A stretch of DNA of 64,000 nt from Candidatus Melainabacteria bacterium. GTDB lineage: Bacteria > Cyanobacteriota > Vampirovibrionia > Obscuribacterales > Obscuribacteraceae. Of the stretch, positions 25,758 through 35,602 are shown piece after piece. A program made the position numbers and the translations under genes. The DNA lies in contig DAIDIP010000008.1 of assembly GCA_027451745.1 (NCBI GenBank), positions 1 to 64,000 of the forward strand. Direction: 5' to 3'. How positions within the stretch are numbered: position 1 is the stretch's first letter; the number at the start of each line of letters is the position of its first letter. The notes beneath the pieces were generated by a model. That model ran no database searches, had not been told where the DNA came from, and was given only the letters and a program-made list of their open reading frames with translations.

Positions 25758-27134
25758 ATGGTCTTAAAAACAACAAGCCTAAATTTGCTCAATCAGGCAA
25801 CTGCGGTCATGGAACAAGGGTTCGAAACATTACCGCCGTTTTCTGCCAATATTGATATCGACAAAATAAAAGACATACTCACAGAAGTAGCAACAAGGAT
25901 GCAAGATAATTTCCCTTATCAGCATCCGCTATATGCTGGCCAGATGCAAAAACCACCCCACACTATTGCTCGTCTTGCTTATGCCTTATCCCTTTGGATT
26001 AACCCCAATAACCATTCTTTAGACGGAGGGCGGGTCAGTTCAATTATGGAAAAAGAAGCGGTAGCGAATATAGCAAAAATGTTTGGCTTTGAGGATTCTC
26101 TTGGTCATTTATGCGGTGGCGGAACAATGGCAAATCTAGAAGCTCTCTGGATATCTAGCAAATTAGCTCCAAACAAATTAATTGTTGCTTCTCAACAGGC
26201 CCATTATACCCATACGAGACTTTGCGATGTTTTGCAGATTCCATTTAAATCAATACCGACTGATCAATTTGGACGCATGAGTATAAGTCATTTAGAAGAT
26301 GTTCTAAAAGAGAATAATGTTGGAACAGTTGTAGTTACTTTAGGAACAACTGCTATAGGATCGATAGATCCACTAGCAAATATTCTCAAATTACAATCGA
26401 AATATAAATTTCGTATTCATATAGATACTGCTTACGGCGGCTATTTTAAGCTAGCTAAAAACCTAGACTCTAACGCTACGGAAGCTTTTAAGCTTATCAA
26501 TCAAGCTGATTCGATAGTTGTAGATCCGCATAAACACGGGTTGCAACCATATGGTTGCGGTTGTGTACTATTTAAAGATCCATCTGTTGGCGCATTCTAT
26601 AAACATGATTCTCCATATACTTATTTTTCTTCGGAAGAATTACACTTAGGGGAAATAAGCCTGGAATGTTCGCGTTCTGGTTCAGCAGCTGTAGCATTAT
26701 GGGCAACCCAAAAACTTCTGCCACTCATGCCTGGTGGAGAATTCGCAACTGATTTGGAAAAATCCAGAGAAGCAGCCTTGCAATTTCATACAAAACTTTC
26801 TCAAGACAAAAGATTTATTTGTCCGTTCGTACCTGAGCTAGATATTATTGTTTATGCTGTGAAAGGTAGCACAGCTAGTGAGTCTTCTAAATTAGCGAAG
26901 GCAGTTTTTGATGCTGCTGCTAAAAAGAGCTTGCATCTTGCCGTAGCTAATCTTCCCAAACACTTTTTTGAATCGAAATGGAAAGATCTCAAATGGGATC
27001 AAGATCATATTTCTTGCCTACGCTCTTGTTTAATGAAGCCAGAACATCTAGATTGGCTTGAAAAAATCTGGCAAATTTTAGATGAAACAACATCAGTTGT
27101 TCTGGAGCAACACAAAGTAGCTGTCAAAAAGTAA
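25758..27134 (+). CDS. group II PLP-dependent amino acid decarboxylase
   Basis: A 458-residue fold-type I enzyme of the aromatic-L-amino-acid / glutamate / diaminobutyrate decarboxylase family. The PLP lysine is K259 in DPHKHG, the ring-stacking His is H149 in QQAHYTHTR, and the PLP-nitrogen Asp is D223 in HIDTAYGG. CGGGTMANLEAL binds the phosphate. The substrate cannot be read directly. The tyrosine-rich leader ahead of the operon makes an aromatic amino acid an attractive guess. A good ribosome site (AGGAG) precedes the ATG. It overlaps a hairpin at its 3' end that is shared with the converging methyltransferase gene. Confidence 0.85.
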   Translation: MVLKTTSLNLLNQATAVMEQGFETLPPFSANIDIDKIKDILTEVATRMQDNFPYQHPLYAGQMQKPPHTIARLAYALSLWINPNNHSLDGGRVSSIMEKEAVANIAKMFGFEDSLGHLCGGGTMANLEALWISSKLAPNKLIVASQQAHYTHTRLCDVLQIPFKSIPTDQFGRMSISHLEDVLKENNVGTVVVTLGTTAIGSIDPLANILKLQSKYKFRIHIDTAYGGYFKLAKNLDSNATEAFKLINQADSIVVDPHKHGLQPYGCGCVLFKDPSVGAFYKHDSPYTYFSSEELHLGEISLECSRSGSAAVALWATQKLLPLMPGGEFATDLEKSREAALQFHTKLSQDKRFICPFVPELDIIVYAVKGSTASESSKLAKAVFDAAAKKSLHLAVANLPKHFFESKWKDLKWDQDHISCLRSCLMKPEHLDWLEKIWQILDETTSVVLEQHKVAVKK

Positions 27135-27158
27135 GATCAATTATTTTTTGATCTTACT
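27130..27158 (-). terminator. hairpin spanning both stops of two convergent genes
   Basis: Exact 11-bp inverted repeat: AGTAAGATCAA (27130-27140) and TTGATCTTACT (27148-27158), loop of 7. It contains the stop codons of both the decarboxylase (27132-27134) and the methyltransferase fusion (27141-27143). On the minus strand it is followed by TTTTTGAC, so it can terminate the minus-strand gene. The plus-strand side has no T-run. Confidence 0.65.
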
Positions 27159-29120
27159 CAATAACTTGCACATATCATCATAACGTCCAAAAGAAGGAAC
27201 AAGATAAACGCCCTGACATAAAGAACGAATCTCTTCAAGCAATTCCATTGCCAGTTCAAGTCCAACTTCGGCACCTTGTTCTTGTGCTTTTTCCATTTGC
27301 TTTCTCAATTTTTCAGGTATTGAAATGCCTGGCACTTCATTATGAAGATATTCAGCATGTCTAAAACTGTGCAAAGGCATAATGCCAATCAATAATGGTT
27401 TAGGACATTCACCAAATGCATCTAAAAAATTAGTTAAATCAGATTTTTCATATATTGGCTGAGTCATAACAAAGTCGGCCCCAGCATCCAGTTTGCGTTT
27501 AAAGCGCTCAATTTCTCCTTTTCGATCCTGCGCATTAGCATTCAAGGCACAGGCTACTGTAAGTCGAGTAGATGAACCAATAGAACTACCGCTAATATCA
27601 AGTCCTTTGTTCAATTGATTGATTATTTTAATTAGTCCAACAGAGTCAACATCATATACAGCTGTGGCATGCACATAATTACCCAAGGCTGGTGGATCGC
27701 CTGTTAAAGCAAGAATATTATTGATACCTAAAGCCTGACAGCCAAGCAAATCTGCCTGAATACCCATTAAATTACGGTCGCGGGTTGTGAAATGAATTAT
27801 TGTTTCCGCACCAATAGCTTGATTTATCAATTGGCAAGTAGCCATAGAAGACATGCGCACTCTTGCCATAGGACTATCGCCAACATTTATTGCATCAGCG
27901 CCAGCTTTAACAAGTTGCTCAGCAGCATGCACTAGCTTTTTTGCCACCGGTCCTTTGGGTGGATCTAATTCAACACTAACAAAAAATTTGCTGCCTTTAT
28001 CTTTGTTTGATCCATCTTTGATAGTCTGCAATCTTTGCGCTAAAGTTCGCTCTTCTGTCTTACTTTCTTTTTGTTCTTTAACTTTAACAGTACTGCCTTT
28101 TTCTCCAGCAACAGCATAATTGCCACTTGTAAAAATAGGTTCTCTAGCCCGTTCTAATATTTTAGATTTTTGTTTTTTTTCTACTGGAGATTTTTCATGT
28201 TCTCTAATATGGTAATCCAACGCGCTACGCATCGCTTTTATATGCTCAGGAGTTGTACCGCAACAACCTCCAATTAACCGTGCCCCAGCATGAATATATG
28301 GCTCAACATAAGAAGCACAATATTCTGGCTTGCTCAAAAATTGATAGCGTCCTCCCATTAGACTAGGCTGACCAGCATTAGGCAAACAAGAAAAGCTTAG
28401 TTTATCGGGCGACAATCCTTGTACTTTTGCTGCTTCGCTTATCCGAAGTAAGCTATCAAATAATGGTCCAGGACCAGCACCGCAATTGATACCAATAATA
28501 TCGGGGGCATGTTTGCCCATTTCCACAACTAACTTTATTGCGTCTTCTGGAGTAGCGCCGAACAATGTATGTCCTTCAACTGAAAAACTTAGCTGAGCAA
28601 CAACTGGCAATTTTGATACCGATCTAGCTGCTAAAATAGCAAGCTTTAATTCCTCCAGAGAAGACATTGTTTCAATAATAAATAAATCGACTCCACCAGC
28701 TAAAAGCCCTTCCATTTGTTCTTTATAAGCTTCGAGAATTTTTTGAGCCGGTATATTGCCTAAAGGCATCAGTAATTGTCCTGTTGGACCAATAGCACCA
28801 GCTATAAAAGCAGGTTGTCCAACTATTTCTCTAGCATTTCTGGCTATTTTTGCAGCCGCGATATTGAGGTCTGAAACTTGTTCGTCCAGTCCACAATTGG
28901 CTAGCCTAAACCGATTTCCAGAGAACGAATTAGTTTCAATTACATCTGCCCCAGCATTTAAATAGTCAATATGGGCTTGAAGGACAATATCTGAACGGGT
29001 TTCATTTAATTGTTCAAAAACAATTTCTGTTGACGCTCCACGTGCATACAATAATGTTCCCAATCCGCCGTCTGCCAATAGAGGCTTATTGTGAATAGTC
29101 TGTAAGAATGGATGAGTCAT
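27141..29120 (-). CDS. bifunctional homocysteine S-methyltransferase / methylenetetrahydrofolate reductase
   Basis: A YitJ-like fusion. Residues about 1-300 are a Zn-dependent homocysteine methyltransferase: LLADGGLGTLLYARG, GINCGAGP and the Zn-binding GGCCGTTPEHI. A charged linker (about 310-370) follows. The C-terminal half is a MetF/MTHFR TIM barrel with FAD: VSVELDPPKG, THFTTRDRN-type IHFTTRDRN, ILALTGDPP and DFVMTQPIYE. It would reduce methylene-THF and methylate homocysteine to methionine. I chose ATG 29120 (MTHPFLQTIHNKPLLADGG) over a non-homologous extension to 29141. It stands alone and is divergent from lepA. Confidence 0.92.
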   Translation of the reverse strand: MTHPFLQTIHNKPLLADGGLGTLLYARGASTEIVFEQLNETRSDIVLQAHIDYLNAGADVIETNSFSGNRFRLANCGLDEQVSDLNIAAAKIARNAREIVGQPAFIAGAIGPTGQLLMPLGNIPAQKILEAYKEQMEGLLAGGVDLFIIETMSSLEELKLAILAARSVSKLPVVAQLSFSVEGHTLFGATPEDAIKLVVEMGKHAPDIIGINCGAGPGPLFDSLLRISEAAKVQGLSPDKLSFSCLPNAGQPSLMGGRYQFLSKPEYCASYVEPYIHAGARLIGGCCGTTPEHIKAMRSALDYHIREHEKSPVEKKQKSKILERAREPIFTSGNYAVAGEKGSTVKVKEQKESKTEERTLAQRLQTIKDGSNKDKGSKFFVSVELDPPKGPVAKKLVHAAEQLVKAGADAINVGDSPMARVRMSSMATCQLINQAIGAETIIHFTTRDRNLMGIQADLLGCQALGINNILALTGDPPALGNYVHATAVYDVDSVGLIKIINQLNKGLDISGSSIGSSTRLTVACALNANAQDRKGEIERFKRKLDAGADFVMTQPIYEKSDLTNFLDAFGECPKPLLIGIMPLHSFRHAEYLHNEVPGISIPEKLRKQMEKAQEQGAEVGLELAMELLEEIRSLCQGVYLVPSFGRYDDMCKLLSKIKK

Positions 29121-29297
29121 ACAAAAATTGACCTTAAACAAAACGAACTTTGAAAGCGTGACTTTAAATAAATAAGTATAGATTTGGCTTAGGGCTTACT
29201 GCCTGGTAATATACCAGAAGTAAAGGTCTTACTGGTAATCTTGCCAGCAAGAGCAGTTAAACTTGGTACAAGCGCCAGCACGGCTTCTTTAGGGCTA

Positions 29298-31103
29298 ATG
29301 AGCAAACTAGATCCCAAATATATCCGCAATTTTTCCATTATTGCCCATATTGACCACGGCAAATCCACCCTTGCAGACCGGCTATTGGAAACCACCGCCA
29401 CTTTATCCAAGCGGGAAATGCAAGAACAAGTATTGGACACTATGGATTTAGAGCGCGAACGAGGCATTACTATTAAAGCCCAGCCCGCTCGCATGCAATA
29501 TAAAGCTCAGGATGGCAATTGGTATGTTTTAAATCTTATAGACACACCAGGGCATGTGGACTTTGGCTATGAAGTTTCGCGAAGCTTAGCTGCTTGTGAA
29601 GGTGCTTTATTGATTGTTGACGCTACTCAAGGCGTAGAAGCTCAAACTTTAGCCAATGTACATTTGGCAGTTGAAAATAATCTAGAAATAGTACCTGTCA
29701 TAAACAAAATTGATTTGCCCAGTGCTGACCCAGAACGTATTCGTCACGAGATAGAAGAATTAATTGGGCTTGATGCTAGTCATGCAGTATTAGCCAGTGC
29801 AAAAAATAATATTGGCATTACTGAAGTATTAGAGTCCATCGTTAATCTCATACCTCCACCAGAAAACACTGCTGACAAGCCACTTAGAGCGCTAATATTT
29901 GATAGCTTTTTTGATAGTTATCGCGGCATCATTGTTTATTTCCGCATTAAAGATGGTCAATTGAAAGTCGGTGACAAAATCAAATTCATGGCTAATGAAA
30001 AAAGCTTTGATGTAACCGAGCTTGGTGTTTTAAAACCCCATCAAGTAAAAGTAGATAATCTTGGTCCAGGAGAAGTGGGTTATTTAGCCGCTGCCATTAA
30101 AGACGTATCCACACTCGTTGGCGACACTATAACTTTAAGCAATAATTCGGCTTCAGAAGCATTACCAGGTTATAGACCAGCCAAGCCAATGGTTTATGCC
30201 GGTATTTATCCTGTTGATAGCGACCAATATCCAGATTTACGTGAAGCTTTAGACAAATTAAAACTAAACGATGCTTCTATATTTTTTGAACCAGAAACTT
30301 CAGAAGCTTTAGGCTTTGGCTTCCGCTGTGGTTTTCTTGGTCTATTACATATGGAAATCATTCAAGAACGTTTAGAGAGAGAATACAATCTGACTCTGAT
30401 TACTACCGCACCATCTGTAGTGTATCGTGTCACTAAAACTGATGGCACTGTATTAATGGTTGAAAATCCATCAAAATTGCCTGAAACAACTTATCGCGAA
30501 ATGATTGAAGAACCATATGTTGACGCTAACATTATGGTTCCTAATGAATTTGTTGGTCCGTTGATGGAATTGTGTCAAGGTAGACGTGGCATATTCTTAG
30601 ACATGAAATACCTTGACCCCCGCCGCGCAATGCTTCATTACGAGCTACCACTAGGTGAAATTATTACCGACTTTTTTGATCAGCTAAAATCACGTTCAAA
30701 GGGCTACGCCAGTTTAGATTATCATTTCAAAGAATATCGCTCTTCCAAACTAGTAAAGCTTGATATTCTAATTGGTGGCGAAGCGTGCGATGCACTATCA
30801 GCTATAGTTCACCAAGATAAGGCGGCTAGTTATGGACGAGTATTAGCAGAAAAGCTAAAAGGCATAATTCCGCGGCAAATGTTTGAAGTTCCTATTCAAG
30901 CTGCTATTGGAGGCAAAATTGTTGCTCGTGAAACTATTTCTGCTCAGCGTAAAAACGTTTTATCTAAATGCTATGGTGGCGATATTAGCCGTAAAAGAAA
31001 ACTATTAGAGAAACAAAAAGAAGGTAAAAAGAGGATGAAATCCATTGGTAAAGTGGAAATCCCGCAAGAAGCTTTTATGGCAGTTCTCAAAATAGAAAGT
31101 TAG
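29298..31103 (+). CDS. lepA: elongation factor 4 (LepA)
   Basis: A translational GTPase that acts on the ribosome (back-translocation or biogenesis). ATG 29298 ([21 protein letters not shown]) gives about 600 residues, normal for LepA. The alternative start at 29241 adds an unlikely leader. G motifs: [20 protein letters not shown] and the ERGITIKAQ switch I. The LepA-specific C-terminus is present ([29 protein letters not shown]-type [20 protein letters not shown]). Complete and intact. Confidence 0.97.
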   Translation: MSKLDPKYIRNFSIIAHIDHGKSTLADRLLETTATLSKREMQEQVLDTMDLERERGITIKAQPARMQYKAQDGNWYVLNLIDTPGHVDFGYEVSRSLAACEGALLIVDATQGVEAQTLANVHLAVENNLEIVPVINKIDLPSADPERIRHEIEELIGLDASHAVLASAKNNIGITEVLESIVNLIPPPENTADKPLRALIFDSFFDSYRGIIVYFRIKDGQLKVGDKIKFMANEKSFDVTELGVLKPHQVKVDNLGPGEVGYLAAAIKDVSTLVGDTITLSNNSASEALPGYRPAKPMVYAGIYPVDSDQYPDLREALDKLKLNDASIFFEPETSEALGFGFRCGFLGLLHMEIIQERLEREYNLTLITTAPSVVYRVTKTDGTVLMVENPSKLPETTYREMIEEPYVDANIMVPNEFVGPLMELCQGRRGIFLDMKYLDPRRAMLHYELPLGEIITDFFDQLKSRSKGYASLDYHFKEYRSSKLVKLDILIGGEACDALSAIVHQDKAASYGRVLAEKLKGIIPRQMFEVPIQAAIGGKIVARETISAQRKNVLSKCYGGDISRKRKLLEKQKEGKKRMKSIGKVEIPQEAFMAVLKIES

Positions 31104-31109
31104 TGAAAG

Positions 31110-31289
31110 CTACTTTTTCAGTCCTTTGACCAAACCTACAATATGGTTTTCTAACTTTATCCCACCGTCTATATTTAAATGCGCTGAATCATCAAAATCA
31201 TTGTCGTTAAATTGTCCGGTTTGTTCCAAATCAAAAAACTGTGCTACTGAATTTTGAGCAATCAACTGCATTTGATTTATTATAATCAC
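31110..31289 (-). pseudogene. C-terminal remnant of an SGNH/GDSL-like hydrolase
   Basis: The open frame on the minus strand ends in NDNDFDDSAHLNIDGGIKLE followed by NHIVGLVKGLKK. The DxxHLNxxG block resembles the last catalytic Asp-His block of SGNH hydrolases (including DltD/DUF1574-type proteins). A TGA directly precedes the only near-start codon (GTG at 31289), so just about 59 codons remain. I read it as the tail of a deleted gene. Confidence 0.45.
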
Positions 31290-31385
31290 TCAGCCATTAG
31301 CAATCCTTACTGGAAGCTTGTCAACATAACCACAGATTGCTAATATCGGATTAATCAAAAAGTATTCAGCCCAATTCAAATAACA

Positions 31386-32243
31386 ATGAGCCATAAAAAA
31401 GACAAAAGTCCAGCTAAACGTAAAAAGCCTCGTATTAAAGGCGCTCAGCATAGCAAAGACGAAGCAGCAAGATATAACCATGACCTATTAGCGCAAAGCT
31501 GGCAAGCTAGAGACGAGCTATATATGCAGCTGTTTGGACAGCATCAATATATATCCCCTAGCAATTACGCACCCCCTGCAAAGCTGAAATCTAAAACCAA
31601 AGGTAATGGGCTTAAAGACAATAATCTAAACCAGCAAGAACTTGCCGTGTTTACTTATGCTCCTGACCCACTAAGACCATATTGGACACATATAACGGCT
31701 GGCTTAAGTACACCTTGGTTGCAAGATGATGCCCAAGAAGTATCAGGCTTTGGCTTAGAACTGATGATTAAGTCACCGACAGAAGCAGAATGGCCAGCGC
31801 AAATCTTGCGAACAATGGCATATTATATTTTCAATCATATGGGCACATTGAGTCCCAGCAAACGTTTAGCCCTCAATTCTCCAATAATTGCTGGCAGTGA
31901 TTCGCTATTACGCAATTTACTAATTTGGTACGCTGATGAAGCACCAGATTGCTGGTACCAACTCCCATCGGGTGGCTTTGGTATTTTTGCAGCAGTCGGC
32001 ATTACAGATGACGAAATGCGTTTAACCGAGTCTATTCATGAAGAATACGGCACCTGGTGTATGTTGCAAATACTAAAACGATTAGGGCTCGACCAAACCA
32101 CAGATCCCTCTCGTAAAAGTATTATGGAACGCGAAAATATATCTTCAATCATAGACTCGGTTCAAGAATATGCTCAATACTTTCACAATACTTTCCCGGC
32201 TGCTAATCGTTTAAGTACTGGCGAAGAAGAAGGTCAGAACTAG
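31386..32243 (+). CDS. Suppressor-of-fused (SUFU) domain protein
   Basis: A 285-residue protein with a very basic N-terminus (KDKSPAKRKKPRIKG). The SUFU fold follows from about residue 85: YWTHITAGLSTPWL, SGFGLELMIKSPTEAEWPAQ, LRTMAYYIFNHMGTL and GFGIFAAVGITDDEM. Bacterial SUFU-domain proteins are often immunity proteins next to polymorphic toxins. No toxin gene is adjacent here, so another binding role is possible. It is convergent with pyrF, 12 bases away. Confidence 0.75.
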   Translation: MSHKKDKSPAKRKKPRIKGAQHSKDEAARYNHDLLAQSWQARDELYMQLFGQHQYISPSNYAPPAKLKSKTKGNGLKDNNLNQQELAVFTYAPDPLRPYWTHITAGLSTPWLQDDAQEVSGFGLELMIKSPTEAEWPAQILRTMAYYIFNHMGTLSPSKRLALNSPIIAGSDSLLRNLLIWYADEAPDCWYQLPSGGFGIFAAVGITDDEMRLTESIHEEYGTWCMLQILKRLGLDQTTDPSRKSIMERENISSIIDSVQEYAQYFHNTFPAANRLSTGEEEGQN

Positions 32244-32255
32244 GGTCTGGCAGTG

Positions 32256-33083
32256 TTAGCTAACAGCTGCATGTCTGTATTGATTTATTTGATCTCTTGT
32301 TTGCTCAGCCATTTTACGTGCTACTGATGCATAATCTTTTTCTTTGCTAGCATAAATAATACCTCTGCTAGAATTGATAATCAAGCCACCGCCTGCAGTA
32401 TCAACACCATTTTTTACTGCTGCTTCAACATCCCCGCCTTGAGCGCCAATGCCAGGCACAAGAAAAACCATATCACCAGTTATTGCCCTGATTTCTGCTA
32501 GCTCTTTTGGATATGTAGCCCCCACAACCAGAAGCACATTGTTATTCTTGTTCCATTCTTTAGCTGCTTTTGTTGCCACATGCTGATACAAAGGCTTTCC
32601 AGCTATTTTTAGATTTTGTAGATCTTTTGCTCCTGGATTAGATGTACGACAAAGAATAATAATACCTTTGTCCTTTTGATCTAAAAATGGTTGCAGGCTA
32701 TCAAAACCCATATAAGGGTTAACTGTTAATGCGTCAGCTTTATAACGCTTAAAAGCTTCTTTGACATAACACTCTGCTGTATTACCTATATCACCACGCT
32801 TAGCGTCTAGAACTACTGGCACAGTCGGATAATTTTTGTGTATATAATCCACTGTTAAAACTAAGTCTTCTTCTTTGCCGCAGGCTGAATAAAAAGCAAT
32901 TTGTATTTTATAGGCGCAAACCAAATCATGAGTTTGATCAATAATATTTTTATTGAATTCAAATAACGGATGAGTGCTAGACATTAAATGCGCAGGAGTC
33001 TTTTCTAAATCAGAGTCCAAACCAACACAAAGTAAAGAATTATTTTTCTTCGTTATCTCTTTTAACTGATTCAAAAAGTTCAT
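32256..33083 (-). CDS. pyrF: orotidine-5'-phosphate decarboxylase (type 2)
   Basis: It converts OMP to UMP, the last step of de novo pyrimidine synthesis. The 275-residue TIM barrel matches the longer type-2 subfamily: LLCVGLDSDLEKTP at the N-terminus, the catalytic VVLDAKRGDIGNTAECY (D-K-x-x-D), CRTSNPGAKDLQN, and VPGIGAQGGDVEAAV binding phosphate. The start overlaps the stop of the upstream epimerase gene by 4 bases (ATGA), so the two form an operon although their functions look unrelated. Confidence 0.95.
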   Translation of the reverse strand: MNFLNQLKEITKKNNSLLCVGLDSDLEKTPAHLMSSTHPLFEFNKNIIDQTHDLVCAYKIQIAFYSACGKEEDLVLTVDYIHKNYPTVPVVLDAKRGDIGNTAECYVKEAFKRYKADALTVNPYMGFDSLQPFLDQKDKGIIILCRTSNPGAKDLQNLKIAGKPLYQHVATKAAKEWNKNNNVLLVVGATYPKELAEIRAITGDMVFLVPGIGAQGGDVEAAVKNGVDTAGGGLIINSSRGIIYASKEKDYASVARKMAEQTRDQINQYRHAAVS

Positions 33084-34192
33084 TTGCTCTCTACAGCCTG
33101 GCTTTTGATTGTACTTGTTGAAAGTGGCTGATTTAGCTCATCTTGCCCTGCGGTCTGCTTGCACCCATTATCACTATTGGCATATTTTTCTTGATATTTC
33201 ATTGGCCAATACTGATTGCCGTAATGCGAATAATAATCAATAGTTTTTGCCAAACCTTCTTCTAGACTTGTACTTGGTCGCCAACCAATAAATTTATTTA
33301 TTTTGGAAATATCAGAATAGAAATCGCCTGGCTCTTGTGCTTTACGTTCTGCTGAAAATTCAGCAAAACCCCAGCTTCCTCGACCGGCAACTTTAATAAT
33401 GGTGTCGGCCAGTTCCTGAAAGTTTACTGGAATATCAGAACCAACATTGAAGATTTCGCCATATGCTTTTTCATTTACAGCCAATCGCAAAATTGCCTCT
33501 ACACAATCATCCACATAGCAAAAATCACGCAAAATACTACCATCACCGAAAACTTGGATTTTTTGATTGTCCATAGCCAAACGCACAAACCAATTAACCA
33601 CCCCAAAACGCGAATGCATCATTTGACTACGTGGACCATAAACATTAGTAAGTCTGGTCAAAACAGACTTTATTCCGTGAACATCGTTATAAACTTTGAT
33701 AATTTTCTCAGCCGTTAAATTAGAGATTTCATATATCCCTTTTGGATTTGTAGGAGCTTCTTCGTTTACAGGCAATGAAACCGAAGGTCCATATTGTCCT
33801 CTTGTGCCAGTGTAAACAACAGTGGCAGCAGGATTGTTTTTTCGGCAAGCTTCCATCAATACAGCAGTGCCAGTAATATTCATTTCGATATCTGGAAAAG
33901 GGTTAGATAGGCTCATCAAATGACAAACTTGTCCAGCCAGATGGAAAATAAAATCCTTTTCCTTAACCAAATAGCTAACAGCCATTTCGTCGCGTATATC
34001 ACAATAATTGACCCTAACTTGATCAACAATCGGAGCAACATTGAATTCATTACCGCCATAATCTGGAATCATTGCATCCAGGATAGTTACTTTTGCGCCC
34101 GCCTTGGCAAGTCTGATGGCCAAATTAGAGCCTATAAAGCCCATACCGCCAGTGACCAATACGGTTTTGCCTGCAAATTCTTTGTCTATCAT
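33080..34192 (-). CDS. NAD-dependent nucleotide-sugar epimerase/dehydratase (extended SDR)
   Basis: A 370-residue extended short-chain dehydrogenase. The Rossmann motif VTGGMGFIGSN, D-I at strand 3 (YCDIRD), HLAGQV and the substrate region NVYGPRSQMMHSRFGVV are clear. The usual YxxxK catalytic pair reads Y154-E-I-S-N158 (GIYEISNLTAEK), so the lysine is replaced by asparagine. YTGTRGQYG supplies the Ser/Thr. It is divergent from a DegT aminotransferase and GT2, so a role in making a surface sugar is likely. Exact substrate unknown. Confidence 0.85.
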   Translation of the reverse strand: MIDKEFAGKTVLVTGGMGFIGSNLAIRLAKAGAKVTILDAMIPDYGGNEFNVAPIVDQVRVNYCDIRDEMAVSYLVKEKDFIFHLAGQVCHLMSLSNPFPDIEMNITGTAVLMEACRKNNPAATVVYTGTRGQYGPSVSLPVNEEAPTNPKGIYEISNLTAEKIIKVYNDVHGIKSVLTRLTNVYGPRSQMMHSRFGVVNWFVRLAMDNQKIQVFGDGSILRDFCYVDDCVEAILRLAVNEKAYGEIFNVGSDIPVNFQELADTIIKVAGRGSWGFAEFSAERKAQEPGDFYSDISKINKFIGWRPSTSLEEGLAKTIDYYSHYGNQYWPMKYQEKYANSDNGCKQTAGQDELNQPLSTSTIKSQAVESK

Positions 34193-34414
34193 TGATTAAT
34201 TGCTTTTAAGAGATGGAGCCAAATCAAACTATATTTCCAGGATTCACTCCAAATATATAGCTCCTATTAGTTTATAAGATGAGCCGCCTTCTTTGTCCAC
34301 TTTACTGCTCTAATGTACTTTCTTTAAAGAAATAAAGAGGCCTTAATTTGAGATTGCTCGATTTCTTCTAGTATGTTCAGGTAACATTGAATTCCCTATA
34401 TAAACAATAAAAAT

Positions 34415-35602
34415 ATGAAAGTACCATTTGGCGACCTGAAGCTTCATTATCAACAATACAAAACAGAAATTGACCAGGCTGTTTCTAGAGTTTTGCATAG
34501 TGGTCATTTTATTTTAGGACCCGAACTGGAAGCTTTCGAAAAAGAATTTGCTGCCCTACACGGACAAGGCCATGCAATAGGCTGTGCTTCGGGCACAGAA
34601 GCTATTTATTTAGCCCTAGCTGCTTGTGATGTTGGTCCTGGCGACAATGTAATTGTTGTTGCTCATACAGCTGTTCCTACTATTTCAGCTATTTCAATGA
34701 CTGGTGCTATGCCTGTTTTTGTTGATATTGACACTGAAACTTATGTTATGGACGTCAAACAAATCGAAGATCTTATTACTCTAAGAACAAAAGCTATAGT
34801 CCCCGTGCATTTGTACGGTCAAATGGTTGATATGGAATCTCTTCTGAAAATAGCAGCTAAGCATAAGCTAAGCGTTATTGAAGACGTTGCTCAAGCAACA
34901 GGAGCCACCTACAGAAATGTTATTGCGGGCACGCTAGGAGATTTTGGTGCTTTTAGTTTTTATCCTAGTAAAAACATAGGCGCTTTTGGTGATGGTGGGG
35001 CGGTATTTAGTAAGAGCAAAGAAAAAGCACAAAAACTCTCTATGCTGCGCAATTATGGCCAATCCAAGCGTTATCATCATAATGTTATTGGCATTAATAG
35101 CCGCTTTGACGAAATACAAGCAGCCATCATGCAATGCCGTTTGCCCTATTTAAAAGAATGGAATGAAAGGCGTAAACAGATTGCTGACCGTTACACAAAA
35201 GGCTTAGCAAATTTATCTGGACTAGTAAAAACACCATTTACCCATCCAGATAATGATCATGTATTTCATCTCTATGTTATTCAAATAGAAGAACGCGAAG
35301 AACTGCAGTCTTATCTTTCAGATAAAGGTATCCAAGCATTGATTCATTATCCAATTCCCGCTCACTTACAAGAGGCTTATTCCTACCTGGGTTATAGAAA
35401 GGGCACTCTGCCAGTGACTGAACATATAACTAAGCGCATTTTGAGCTTACCTATGTATCCAGAATTAAGTGATGAACAAATAGATTTTGTGATAAACACC
35501 ATTCAAAACTTTTTCAGTGAAAGAAAAACAGGTCTAAGTTCTATAAAAGACGCTGAAATTAAGACGGTAATGCACTCAAATTCAGTTGCGGTGACACGTT
35601 AA
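34415..35602 (+). CDS. DegT/DnrJ/EryC1-type sugar aminotransferase
   Basis: A PLP enzyme (395 residues) that aminates 3- or 4-keto nucleotide sugars. Visible: LHSGHFILGPELEAFEKEFA, GCASGTEAIYLAL (phosphate-binding), VIEDVAQATGATY (PLP Asp), FSFYPSKNIGAFGDGGAV with the Schiff-base lysine, and NSRFDEIQAAIM. It starts a plus-strand operon: the GT2 gene overlaps its stop by one base and the AnmK-like gene follows. The divergent epimerase could supply its keto-sugar. Confidence 0.93.
   Translation: MKVPFGDLKLHYQQYKTEIDQAVSRVLHSGHFILGPELEAFEKEFAALHGQGHAIGCASGTEAIYLALAACDVGPGDNVIVVAHTAVPTISAISMTGAMPVFVDIDTETYVMDVKQIEDLITLRTKAIVPVHLYGQMVDMESLLKIAAKHKLSVIEDVAQATGATYRNVIAGTLGDFGAFSFYPSKNIGAFGDGGAVFSKSKEKAQKLSMLRNYGQSKRYHHNVIGINSRFDEIQAAIMQCRLPYLKEWNERRKQIADRYTKGLANLSGLVKTPFTHPDNDHVFHLYVIQIEEREELQSYLSDKGIQALIHYPIPAHLQEAYSYLGYRKGTLPVTEHITKRILSLPMYPELSDEQIDFVINTIQNFFSERKTGLSSIKDAEIKTVMHSNSVAVTR

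Noticed and set aside
32254-32265. 12-bp palindrome TGTTAGCTAACA between the SUFU gene and pyrF as a terminator
   Set aside because: A palindrome without a loop and without a T-run; too short to call.
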